From assembly GCA_026713745.1 (NCBI GenBank), contig JAPONU010000613.1, positions 1 to 19,573 on the forward strand: a stretch of DNA of 19,573 nucleotides, given 5' to 3'. The translations under genes and the position numbers were made by a program. A model generated the notes under the pieces. It did no database searches. It had not been told where the DNA came from and worked only from the letters and a program-made list of their open reading frames with translations. Source of the DNA: a bacterium (GTDB lineage: Bacteria; Actinomycetota; Acidimicrobiia; Acidimicrobiales; CATQHL01). Of this stretch, positions 1-6,596 are shown in pieces; the stretch's first letter is position 1; each line of letters starts with the position of its first letter.

Positions 1-32
1 GCCGGAATGACGTGCAGGGGGATCCGGGGCAT
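1..32 (-). CDS. Start of a gene after etfB, likely etfA (partial)
   Basis: An ATG at 32 on the minus strand lies 4 nt beyond the etfB stop and opens a frame that stays open to the window edge (10 codons, MPRIPLHVIP). The electron-transfer flavoprotein alpha subunit is normally encoded directly after or before the beta subunit, so position argues for etfA. Ten residues are too few to recognise the family, so the assignment rests on context alone. Confidence 0.35.
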   Translation of the reverse strand, partial: MPRIPLHVIP

Positions 33-36
33 GGCT

Positions 37-801
37 CTACAACACCCCCAGGTCTGCCAGCACGTCGACCACGGCGGGAGCCGCCGCGGGGCCGTCACCG
101 AGGATCACCGTCTCGGAGGTCACGTCGGTGGGACGGTGCAGCCGGCGCATCGCCTGACCCCCTTGTGGGGCCTCGGCGGGCAGCACGGTGACCTCCAGCC
201 GTTTCGAGGCCAGGCGGCCGCGCATGGTGGGGTAGCGGGGCAGGTTGATGCCCTCCTTCACCCCGACGGCGGCCGGCATGGGCAACTCGTAGACCTCGAA
301 GCCGGCGTCGGTCCGGCGCCGAGCCCGCACTGTCGTGCCGTCGATGTCGATTCCCTTGATCCCGCCCACGATTGGCCGGCCGAGGGCGACGGCCACCCTG
401 ACGCCCACCTGGAAGCCCCCGGAGTCGGCCGACTCGTTGCCGAAGATCAGCAGGTCGAAGGGCCCGTCGGCCTCCTCGAGGGTCCGGATTGCCGCTGTGA
501 GCGCTACGGCGGTGCGCTGGGGATCCCACGCTGAGCCGTCGTTGGACACCAGCACCCCGTTGTGCGCGCCCACCGAGGCGGCGTAGCGCAACTGTTCGGC
601 AGCCTCCGGTGGGCCCAGGGTGAGCACTGTCACCTCGCCGCCGTGCGCCTCGGTGAGTTGCACCGCCTCCTCCACGCCGCACTCCTCGTGCGGGCTGGTG
701 GTGAAGCCGAGGTGGGCGGTGTCGGTCGCCTGGCCGTCGGGGGTCACATTGATCCGGGCGCCGGGCGCCGGCACCCGCTTCACGCAGCAACAGATGCGCA
801 T
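37..801 (-). CDS. etfB: Electron transfer flavoprotein, beta subunit
   Basis: A 254-residue protein of the ETF beta/FixA family, close to the usual length of about 250-260. ETF is a soluble FAD/AMP heterodimer that takes electrons from dehydrogenases and passes them to ETF:quinone oxidoreductase. Family features seen are the N-terminal CVKRVPAPG strand, a Gly-rich nucleotide-contact stretch (FGNESADSGGFQVG, about residues 122-135) and the NLPRYPTMRG segment near residue 190, which matches the conserved PRYP(S/T) signature. I chose ATG 801 because GAGGTG lies 6 nt upstream; two GTG codons at 810 and 807 are in-frame alternatives. The gene begins 33 nt after the stop of the dimethylglycine dehydrogenase-like gene, so the two are very probably co-transcribed and ETF is the likely electron acceptor of that enzyme. 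The family call is firm; the partner is inferred from adjacency. Confidence 0.93.
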   Translation of the reverse strand: MRICCCVKRVPAPGARINVTPDGQATDTAHLGFTTSPHEECGVEEAVQLTEAHGGEVTVLTLGPPEAAEQLRYAASVGAHNGVLVSNDGSAWDPQRTAVALTAAIRTLEEADGPFDLLIFGNESADSGGFQVGVRVAVALGRPIVGGIKGIDIDGTTVRARRRTDAGFEVYELPMPAAVGVKEGINLPRYPTMRGRLASKRLEVTVLPAEAPQGGQAMRRLHRPTDVTSETVILGDGPAAAPAVVDVLADLGVL

Positions 802-834
802 CGCCACCACCTCGCCGCCGCGTCGCCCGGTCTC

Positions 835-3360
835 TCAGCCCCGCAGCCGGGTGTCGTCGGGGTCGAAGACCGGCCCCGTGCCGGCCACCCGGACCGGGAA
901 CAACTCGTTCATGTACATGACCTGCAGGTCGGTGCCCGGCTCGGCGAGCTCGTTCGGCAGGTAGCTCATCAGCAGGTACTTGTCCACCGACGGGCCGGGG
1001 CCGGCGCTGGTGACCCGCGACATCCGCCCATCACTGTCGGTGATGCGCTCGCCGCCGGCGGTCAGGATCGGCTCGTTGCCGGCCTGCATGTAGCGCTTGC
1101 GGCCGTGGCGGTCGGTGTGGTCCTCCACGGTCAGCACGCACATCCGGACCTCGGGGGGTCCGGCCTCGCGGGCCGCCACGTAGGCCTCCTTGCCGATGAA
1201 GTCGGCCGCCTTCACCCGGGGTCGGGCCAGACCGGCCTCGAGGGGGTTGTACTCGCTCTCCAGTTCGGCGCCCATGAGGCGGTAGCCCTTCTCGAGGCGG
1301 CCCGAGGTGCCGTACACACCGCCGCCGGTGGGCCGCAGCCCCCACTCGGCGCCGGCGGTCATGAGGGTGTCCCAGAGGGCGGGTCCGTTGTCCCACGCCG
1401 TGTAGATCTCCCAGCCGGAGTCCCCCACGTAGGAGATGCGGAACAATTCCGCCTCGATGACACGGTTGCCACACCGCAACTCGATCGGGGTCACCGATCC
1501 GTAGGGCGCGTCGCCCCAGCGGTGATCGCACAGGGCGCTCAGGACTGCCGGGGCGTTCGGTCCCCACAGGCCCAGCGTGGTGATGCCGTCGGTGAGGTTT
1601 CTGAATGTGACCGAGCCGTCGGTGGGTAGGTGCCGCTGCGCCCAGAACTCGTCCCGCCCGCCGTCGAAGACGCCCGTCACGATGCGCACCGTCTCGGGGC
1701 CGGTGCGCATCATCGTCAGGTCGGAGTGGAAGCCGCCGTCGGGGGTCAGCCACGGGGTGTAGACGGCGCGGCCCACCGGCACGTCGACTCGGTTCACGGC
1801 CAGGCGGTCGGCGTAGCTCACGGCTCCGGGGCCCGACAGTTCGAAGATCTGGAAGGCGCTGAGGTCCACCAGGCCGCAGTTCTCCCGCAGGTTGAGGTGC
1901 TCGCCCATGGTGATGGGGCTCCACCAGCGGGCGTCCCATTCCACCTCCCGCTCCGCCAGCCCGTAGCGCTCCACCAGATCGGCGTTGGACGTGAACCACT
2001 GGGGGCGTTCCCAGGTGCGGGCCTGGAAGAACTCGGCGCCGAGGTCCTGCTGGCGCGAGAAGTAGGGGCTGACGCGCAGGTTGCGGCGGCTGTCCCACTG
2101 CTCGGACGGATGCACGATGCCGTAGGTCTTGTTGAAGTGCTCGGTGGCGCGGGCCCAGATGTGTGTGTCGCTGCGCTCCTCGGGGTAGAAGCGGGCGACG
2201 TCCGCGCCGTGGGTGTCGATGACACGCGGGTAGCCGAAGGTCATCCACTCCGCCACCACCTGGGCCATGCCAGGACCCTCCTTCACCCAGATGGCCGCAG
2301 CCGACCACAGGTTGCGCACCTCGGGGATCTCGCCGAGGCAGGGCATGGCGTCGGGAGTGAGCGACAGCAGGCCGTTGATGGCGTAGCGGATCTCGGCGTC
2401 GCCCAGCATGTCCATCAACTCGATGGCCTCTTCCATCTGCTGGTCGAAGTCGTCGGGGGTGAACGGCATCTCGGTGGGTGAGAGGGCCGCCTCGTCGTTG
2501 GAGGGGATGTCGTCGGGGTGATGCAGGATCGGCCGGTGCGCATAGGAGCCGACTTCCATCGAGCCCGCCGACTGCCGCTCGTAGCAGAAGGTGTCCATGT
2601 CCCGCACGATCGGGTAGCCGATCTCGTTGTTGGTCTCGGCGAGAACGTCGATGGGGCCCACGTCGGCCATCTGGTGCACGGCCGGTACCAGCGGGATGTA
2701 GGCGCCGGCCATGTTGGCCACCCTGTTGGACCAGACGCCGCAGGCGATCACCACGTGGTCGGCCTCGATGGTTCCCTTGTCGGTGACCACCGAGGACACG
2801 GTGCGCGTGCCGGGCAGCGGTCCGTCGACGGTGGTTATGTCGAGCACCTCGGTGTTGGCGAATACAGCGCAGCCGGCGTCGGTGGCGATCTTGCGCATCT
2901 GCGTGCCGGTCTCGAGGGAGTCCACCACCGAGACCGTCGGGCAGTAGAAGCCACCCAGGATCACGTCGGTGTTGACGAACGGCACCAACTCGCGCACCTC
3001 GTCGGGCGTGAGCAGGTGGGCCTCGATGCCCCAGGCCACAGCCGAGGTCATGCGACGCTGGAACTCGTCCATGCGCTCGGGTGTCCGGGCCACCTCGATG
3101 CCCCCGGAGTCCACCGACAGGCCCAGGTCCCGGTACTGGTTGGCGCTCTGCTCGCCGAGCAGGCACATCTCCTTGTTGTGGTCCACGGGGAAGATGAAAT
3201 TGGAGGCGTGACCCGTCGAGCCGCCGGGGTTCGGCAGGGGACCCTTGTCGAGCAGCACGAGGTCACCCCATCCGAGCTTCGCCAGGTGCCCCACCAGGCA
3301 GTTGCCGACGATTCCAGCCCCGATGACCACGCAGCGGGCCTTGGCGGGTACTTCGCTCAC
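835..3360 (-). CDS. FAD-dependent dehydrogenase with GcvT-like folate domain (dimethylglycine/sarcosine dehydrogenase family)
   Basis: An 841-residue protein, the size of dimethylglycine and sarcosine dehydrogenases. In that family the N-terminal FAD domain oxidises an N-methyl group and the C-terminal domain captures the carbon on tetrahydrofolate as methylene-THF; electrons go to ETF. Visible are a dinucleotide fold (VVIGAGIVGN, residues 11-20), a GGSTGHAS motif whose His51 matches the covalent-FAD histidine of the family, a DAO-type fold to about 375, an FAO_M-like linker (about 380-435), and a GcvT domain beginning near 490 (GLVDLSAFQIFELSGPGA) with a GcvT_C segment (ADFIGKEAYVAAREAG). 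I chose GTG 3360 because a perfect GGAGG lies 6 nt upstream; an in-frame upstream start at 3387 lacks this. etfB follows immediately, and fhs and a metF-like gene are divergent. Substrate (dimethylglycine, sarcosine or another methylated amine) cannot be fixed from sequence. Confidence 0.9.
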   Translation of the reverse strand: MSEVPAKARCVVIGAGIVGNCLVGHLAKLGWGDLVLLDKGPLPNPGGSTGHASNFIFPVDHNKEMCLLGEQSANQYRDLGLSVDSGGIEVARTPERMDEFQRRMTSAVAWGIEAHLLTPDEVRELVPFVNTDVILGGFYCPTVSVVDSLETGTQMRKIATDAGCAVFANTEVLDITTVDGPLPGTRTVSSVVTDKGTIEADHVVIACGVWSNRVANMAGAYIPLVPAVHQMADVGPIDVLAETNNEIGYPIVRDMDTFCYERQSAGSMEVGSYAHRPILHHPDDIPSNDEAALSPTEMPFTPDDFDQQMEEAIELMDMLGDAEIRYAINGLLSLTPDAMPCLGEIPEVRNLWSAAAIWVKEGPGMAQVVAEWMTFGYPRVIDTHGADVARFYPEERSDTHIWARATEHFNKTYGIVHPSEQWDSRRNLRVSPYFSRQQDLGAEFFQARTWERPQWFTSNADLVERYGLAEREVEWDARWWSPITMGEHLNLRENCGLVDLSAFQIFELSGPGAVSYADRLAVNRVDVPVGRAVYTPWLTPDGGFHSDLTMMRTGPETVRIVTGVFDGGRDEFWAQRHLPTDGSVTFRNLTDGITTLGLWGPNAPAVLSALCDHRWGDAPYGSVTPIELRCGNRVIEAELFRISYVGDSGWEIYTAWDNGPALWDTLMTAGAEWGLRPTGGGVYGTSGRLEKGYRLMGAELESEYNPLEAGLARPRVKAADFIGKEAYVAAREAGPPEVRMCVLTVEDHTDRHGRKRYMQAGNEPILTAGGERITDSDGRMSRVTSAGPGPSVDKYLLMSYLPNELAEPGTDLQVMYMNELFPVRVAGTGPVFDPDDTRLRG

Positions 3361-3489
3361 GTCATGCCTCCACGATCGGTGGGGCACCGCCGCAGTGCCC
3401 CTTTCGTGTTTCTTCCGAACGGGCGCCGGTCTGGTCCACCTGTGGCTCGCAGGGAGGAAACCCCTGCTGCCGCGACCAACGGAGCCGTG

Positions 3490-3528
3490 GCGTTCTGTAT
3501 TGTGGAATCGTTCCAGAATACGGAACGC
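3490..3528. promoter_or_regulatory. 39-bp inverted repeat, candidate operator in the divergent promoter region
   Basis: Two 18-nt arms (3490-3507 and 3511-3528) flank a TCG centre and match at 16 of 18 positions; the core is TGGAA-TCG-TTCCA. Each arm itself contains a smaller TTCC...GGAA-like dyad, as expected for a site bound by two dimers or a tetramer. It lies 130 nt upstream of the dehydrogenase GTG and 92 nt upstream of the fhs ATG. On the minus strand a TTGACC (-35-like, 3535-3530) sits at its edge, and the position 17 nt further (AACGAT, a weak -10) would fall inside the repeat. Local GC is lower than in the flanking genes. IclR- or GntR-type regulators use palindromes of this kind, but no regulator gene is in the window and I cannot name the protein. 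Confidence 0.6.
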
Positions 3529-3620
3529 TGGTCAAGCCACACTAGCGTGCCGACGCCCTGACCGGCTGTCGGGAGGCATACGCTCGACTGAACGACGGCC
3601 GGACACCCGAGGGGGAATCC

Positions 3621-5318
3621 ATGGCATTTCCGTCAGATCTGGAGATCGCATCACAGGCTCGACTGCGACCACTGGAAGAGATCGCAGCAGGCGCCGGGAT
3701 TCCCCAGGAGTGCCTGGAGTTCTACGGGAAGGGTGCGGCCAAGGTGGACCTCGCCGCGGTCGAGGCAATGGCCGACCGGCCGCGAGCCCGCTACGTGGTG
3801 GTCTCGGCCATCACGCCCACCCCGCTCGGCGAGGGCAAGACCACCACGACGGTGGGCCTCGGCCAGGCCTTCGGTCACATCGGCCGCACGGCCACGATCG
3901 CCATCCGCCAGCCCTCGATGGGTCCGACGTTCGGCATCAAGGGCGGCGCGGCCGGCGGCGGCTACAGCCAGGTCGTGCCGATGGAGTTGTTCAACCTCCA
4001 CCTCACCGGCGACATGCACGCGGTGACGGCGGCGCACAACCTGTGCTCGGCCATGGTGGACGCCCACCTGTACCACGGCAACGAATCCGGCTTGGACATC
4101 CACAACATCACCTGGCGGCGGGTGCTGGACGTCAACGACCGGGCGCTGCGCAACGTCACGATCGGCCTGGGCGGGCGGCTCGACGGCATTCCCCGGGAGA
4201 GCGGCTTCGACATAACCGCCGCGTCGGAGGTCATGGCCGCCCTGGCTCTGTGCAGCGGTCTGGCGGACCTGCGGGCCCGGCTGGGCCGCATCGTCGTCGG
4301 CTACACCCGCGGCGGTACTCCCGTGACCGCCGAGGAGATCGGGGTGGCCGGGTCGATGGCGGTCATCCTGCGCGAGGCCATCAAGCCGAACCTGATGCAG
4401 ACGCTGGAGAACACCCCCGCCCTGGTGCACACCGGGCCGTTCGGCAACATCGCCACCGGGAACTCCTCCATCGTGGCGGACCAGGTGGGCATCGGCATGA
4501 GCGACTTCCTGCTGACCGAGGCGGGCTTCGGTGCCGACATGGGCGCCGAGCGGTTCTTCAACATCAAGTGCCGCTACTCGGGGCTGCCTCCGGACGCGGC
4601 GGTGCTCGTGGCCACGGTGCGCGGCCTGAAGGCGCACTCGGGTCGCCACCGCATCGTGGCCGGCCGCCCGCTGCCCGAGGCGCTGCTCGCCGAGAACCCC
4701 GACGAGGTGCACGAGGGCGGGGACAACCTCCGCAAGCAGATCCAGAACATCGCAGTCCACGGCTGCACACCGGTGGTGGCCATCAACGTCTTCCCCGACG
4801 ATCATCCTGCGGACATCGCCGCCATCGGTGAGATCGCCGCCGAGTACGGCGTCCGGTCGGCGGTCACGACCCACTTCGCCGACGGCGGCCGCGGCGCGGC
4901 CGAGCTTGCCGAAGCCGTGGCCGAGGCCGCCACCGAGGAGAGCCACTTCTCGGTGCTGTATCCGGACGATGCCTCGCTGACCGACAAGATCGGTGCCGTG
5001 GCGACCAGGGTCTACGGGGCGGACGGCGTGGACTACACGCCGCAGGCCACCAAGCAGCTCGCCACCTACACCGAAGCCGGTTTCGGGAACCTGCCGGTGT
5101 GCATCGCCAAGACCCACCTGTCGATCTCCTCGGACGCCTCGTTGAAAGGTGCCCCGACGGGCTGGAGGCTGCCGGTGCGGGAGGTTCGGGCCTCGGTGGG
5201 CGCCGGATTCGTCTACCCCATCTGCGGCGACATGCGGACGATGCCCGGTCTGGGGCGGGTCCCGGCCGCCAAGGGAATCGACATCGACGCCGACGGGAAC
5301 ATCGTGGGACTGAGCTGA
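3621..5318 (+). CDS. fhs: Formate-tetrahydrofolate ligase (10-formyl-THF synthetase)
   Basis: A 565-residue cytosolic enzyme, normal length for the family (about 555-560). It joins formate to THF with ATP, or runs in reverse to recover ATP and formate from 10-formyl-THF. Seen are the P-loop TPLGEGKTTT (residues 67-76), the first family signature GIKGGAAGGGY (105-115), and the C-terminal core GAGFVYPICGDMRTMPGL. The second signature, usually VATVRALKxHGG, reads VATVRGLKAHSG here, a mild deviation. ATG 3621 follows a G-rich GAGGGGG ribosome-binding stretch. The stop overlaps an ATG (TGATG) that opens the next small ORF, and the last 14 codons are the source of a downstream tandem repeat. With the divergent demethylating dehydrogenase, a formate-releasing, ATP-recovering role is plausible, but no folD is present in the window to complete that route. 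Confidence 0.96.
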   Translation: MAFPSDLEIASQARLRPLEEIAAGAGIPQECLEFYGKGAAKVDLAAVEAMADRPRARYVVVSAITPTPLGEGKTTTTVGLGQAFGHIGRTATIAIRQPSMGPTFGIKGGAAGGGYSQVVPMELFNLHLTGDMHAVTAAHNLCSAMVDAHLYHGNESGLDIHNITWRRVLDVNDRALRNVTIGLGGRLDGIPRESGFDITAASEVMAALALCSGLADLRARLGRIVVGYTRGGTPVTAEEIGVAGSMAVILREAIKPNLMQTLENTPALVHTGPFGNIATGNSSIVADQVGIGMSDFLLTEAGFGADMGAERFFNIKCRYSGLPPDAAVLVATVRGLKAHSGRHRIVAGRPLPEALLAENPDEVHEGGDNLRKQIQNIAVHGCTPVVAINVFPDDHPADIAAIGEIAAEYGVRSAVTTHFADGGRGAAELAEAVAEAATEESHFSVLYPDDASLTDKIGAVATRVYGADGVDYTPQATKQLATYTEAGFGNLPVCIAKTHLSISSDASLKGAPTGWRLPVREVRASVGAGFVYPICGDMRTMPGLGRVPAAKGIDIDADGNIVGLS

Positions 5319-5452
5319 TGGGCACGCCTGCGATGGGAATCGACATCGACGCCAAGGGCCCGCATCATCGTGGGGCTGAGCTGATGGGCGCGCCTGAGTT
5401 GGGAATCGACATCGACGCCGACGGCCCGCATCATCGGGGGACTGAGCTGATG
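5273..5452 (+). repeat. Tandem repeat made from the 3' end of fhs (3 units of 62/66/52 nt)
   Basis: Unit 1 is the last part of fhs plus spacer (5273-5334), unit 2 is 5335-5400 and unit 3, partial, is 5401-5452. Each starts with GGGAATCGACATCGACGCC and contains GAGCTGATG near its end. Units 2 and 3 share a 4-nt length gain (CCCGCATCATCG in place of GAACATCG) absent from unit 1, so unit 3 most simply derives from unit 2 after a first duplication of the fhs tail. The gain shifts the frame so that the fhs stop codon is read through in units 2 and 3. Confidence 0.9.
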
Positions 5453-5512
5453 ATGAAGCGAGAGGAGTCCACGGCGACGCCGGCGGCCCGGATCCTGCCG
5501 GTGATGGGCTGA
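5318..5512 (+). CDS. Small ORF (64 aa) built from the duplicated fhs tail; unknown function
   Basis: An ATG overlapping the fhs stop (TGATG) opens a 64-codon frame whose own stop overlaps the metF-like ATG in the same TGATG arrangement. It reads GIDIDA(K/D)GPHHRG(A/T)ELM twice, then KREESTATPAARILPVMG. The GIDIDADG part is the reading used at the fhs C-terminus; the rest is frame-shifted relative to it. There is no separate ribosome-binding site, so translation would depend on coupling to fhs. It may simply be a ribosome bridge that keeps metF coupled to fhs after a tail duplication. I do not recognise any domain, and it could equally be non-functional spacer. Confidence 0.4.
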   Translation: MGTPAMGIDIDAKGPHHRGAELMGAPELGIDIDADGPHHRGTELMMKREESTATPAARILPVMG

Positions 5513-6387
5513 TGGGTCTCGGGAACACCCGCCGGCGGCTCGGCGCCGAGACCCCCGATCAGCGAGCCTCCCGGCTCGAGCTCATCGAGGCGACCAACTT
5601 CGAGGTCATCCCGTTGCGTAGCCTGGACGGCGCCATCGAGGACCTGCCCGCCGGGTCGCGGGTCTCGGTGACGGCCTCACCGGCAAAGGGCCTGGACGCG
5701 ACTCTGGAGATCACCGAGCGGTTGCTCGCCGTCGGTCACGACGCCGTCCCTCACATCTCTGCCCGCCTCGTCCGCGACCCTGCCCACACCCGTGCGATCG
5801 CCTCCTGGCTGCGCGCCACCGGTGTCACCGAGATCTTCCTGGTGGGAGGCGACGTCACCGAGCCCGAGCACTATCACGACGCGCTGAGCTTCCTAGGCGA
5901 CCTGCTGGAGACCGACCACGGGTTGAGACGGGTGGGGGTCACGGCGTATCCCGACGGCCACCCGCTCATCGAGCCGGCGGTCCTGCGCGTGGCGCTGCAC
6001 GCCAAGCAGGCCGTGCTCGCTGAGGCGGGACTGGACGGCTATTGCAGCACCCAGATGTGCTTCGACGCCGCCCGCATCACGGACTGGCTCGGCGGCGAGC
6101 GCCGGGCGGGCCTCACGTTGCCGGCGCATCTCGGTATCGCCGGTGTCGTGGACCGAGCCAGGCTGTTGAGCATCGGTGTCCGGTTGGGGATCGGTCAGTC
6201 GCTGCGCTACGTGCGCAAGAACCGCCGCGCGGTCACCAGGCTGATGACCGTGCCGCACTACGACCCCAACGACTTGTTGGTGCCGTTGAGCCCGCACGTG
6301 ACCGCCCTGGACATCCGGGCGCTGCACGTCTTCACGTTCAACCAGGTGGCGGCAACGGCAGCGTGGCGAGAGCAGAACCTTCACTGA
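5512..6387 (+). CDS. Methylenetetrahydrofolate reductase family protein
   Basis: A 291-residue protein of MetF length (E. coli MetF 296). MetF is a cytosolic FAD-dependent TIM barrel interconverting 5,10-methylene-THF and 5-methyl-THF. Residues that align by eye with MetF are VSVTASP (about 51-57, for the VSVTYGA strand), PHISARLVRD (folate region), IFLVGGDV (for VALRGD), GVTAYPDGHP, YCSTQMCFDA (for ITQFFFD), LPAHLGIAG (for LPVxxGI) and HVFTFNQVAATAAW at the end (for HFYTLNRAE). The divergent form with VGGD is common outside the enterobacterial branch and often sits with methylated-amine or DMSP catabolic genes. ATG 5512 overlaps the stop of the preceding small ORF and has no good ribosome-binding site, pointing to translational coupling. 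I leave the symbol empty because direction and physiological role (methionine synthesis or C1 catabolism) are not settled. Confidence 0.85.
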   Translation: MGLGNTRRRLGAETPDQRASRLELIEATNFEVIPLRSLDGAIEDLPAGSRVSVTASPAKGLDATLEITERLLAVGHDAVPHISARLVRDPAHTRAIASWLRATGVTEIFLVGGDVTEPEHYHDALSFLGDLLETDHGLRRVGVTAYPDGHPLIEPAVLRVALHAKQAVLAEAGLDGYCSTQMCFDAARITDWLGGERRAGLTLPAHLGIAGVVDRARLLSIGVRLGIGQSLRYVRKNRRAVTRLMTVPHYDPNDLLVPLSPHVTALDIRALHVFTFNQVAATAAWREQNLH

Positions 6388-6437
6388 CCGTCATGGGTGC
6401 TGCTGAGTAGCTCCGCAGGCCACTTGATCGGAGTGTC

Positions 6438-6457
6438 ATTCCGGCCGGAGCCGGAAT
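6438..6457. terminator. Hairpin between convergent genes, possible bidirectional terminator
   Basis: ATTCCGGC and GCCGGAAT form a perfect 8-bp stem with a 4-nt CGGA loop, 50 nt past the metF-like stop and on the 3' side of the convergent hypothetical gene. No T-run follows on either strand, so its strength as an intrinsic terminator is uncertain. Confidence 0.4.
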
Positions 6458-6539
6458 CCACACCCTGGCCGCCGCTGCGAACGACCCGGTCGCCGCCGGC
6501 CCCGGCAACCCGATCTGGCACCGGTTCCACGGGTCGCCG

Positions 6540-6596
6540 GCCGCCGCCCAAACGATGCGCGACCTCGGTGCGGTGTGGCTTGTTCATTGCTGCGGT
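6540..6596 (-). pseudogene. Remnant start of a third domain copy, out of frame
   Basis: Just past the stop of the hypothetical gene the minus strand still reads AMNKPHRTEV in another frame, matching AMNEPQRTEV at the junction between copies 1 and 2. Copy 1 has CAACCCGGAGCAATGAAC where copy 2 has CAACCGCAGCAATGAAC; the one-base loss creates the TGA stop. Similarity fades within about 50 nt downstream, so most of the third copy is gone or strongly diverged. Confidence 0.55.

Noticed and set aside
3651..5528. Minus-strand open frame of 625 codons opposite fhs
   Set aside because: It is the complement of a clear fhs gene; its translation is Arg/His/Gly-rich low-complexity typical of the antisense of a high-GC gene, with no family motifs.
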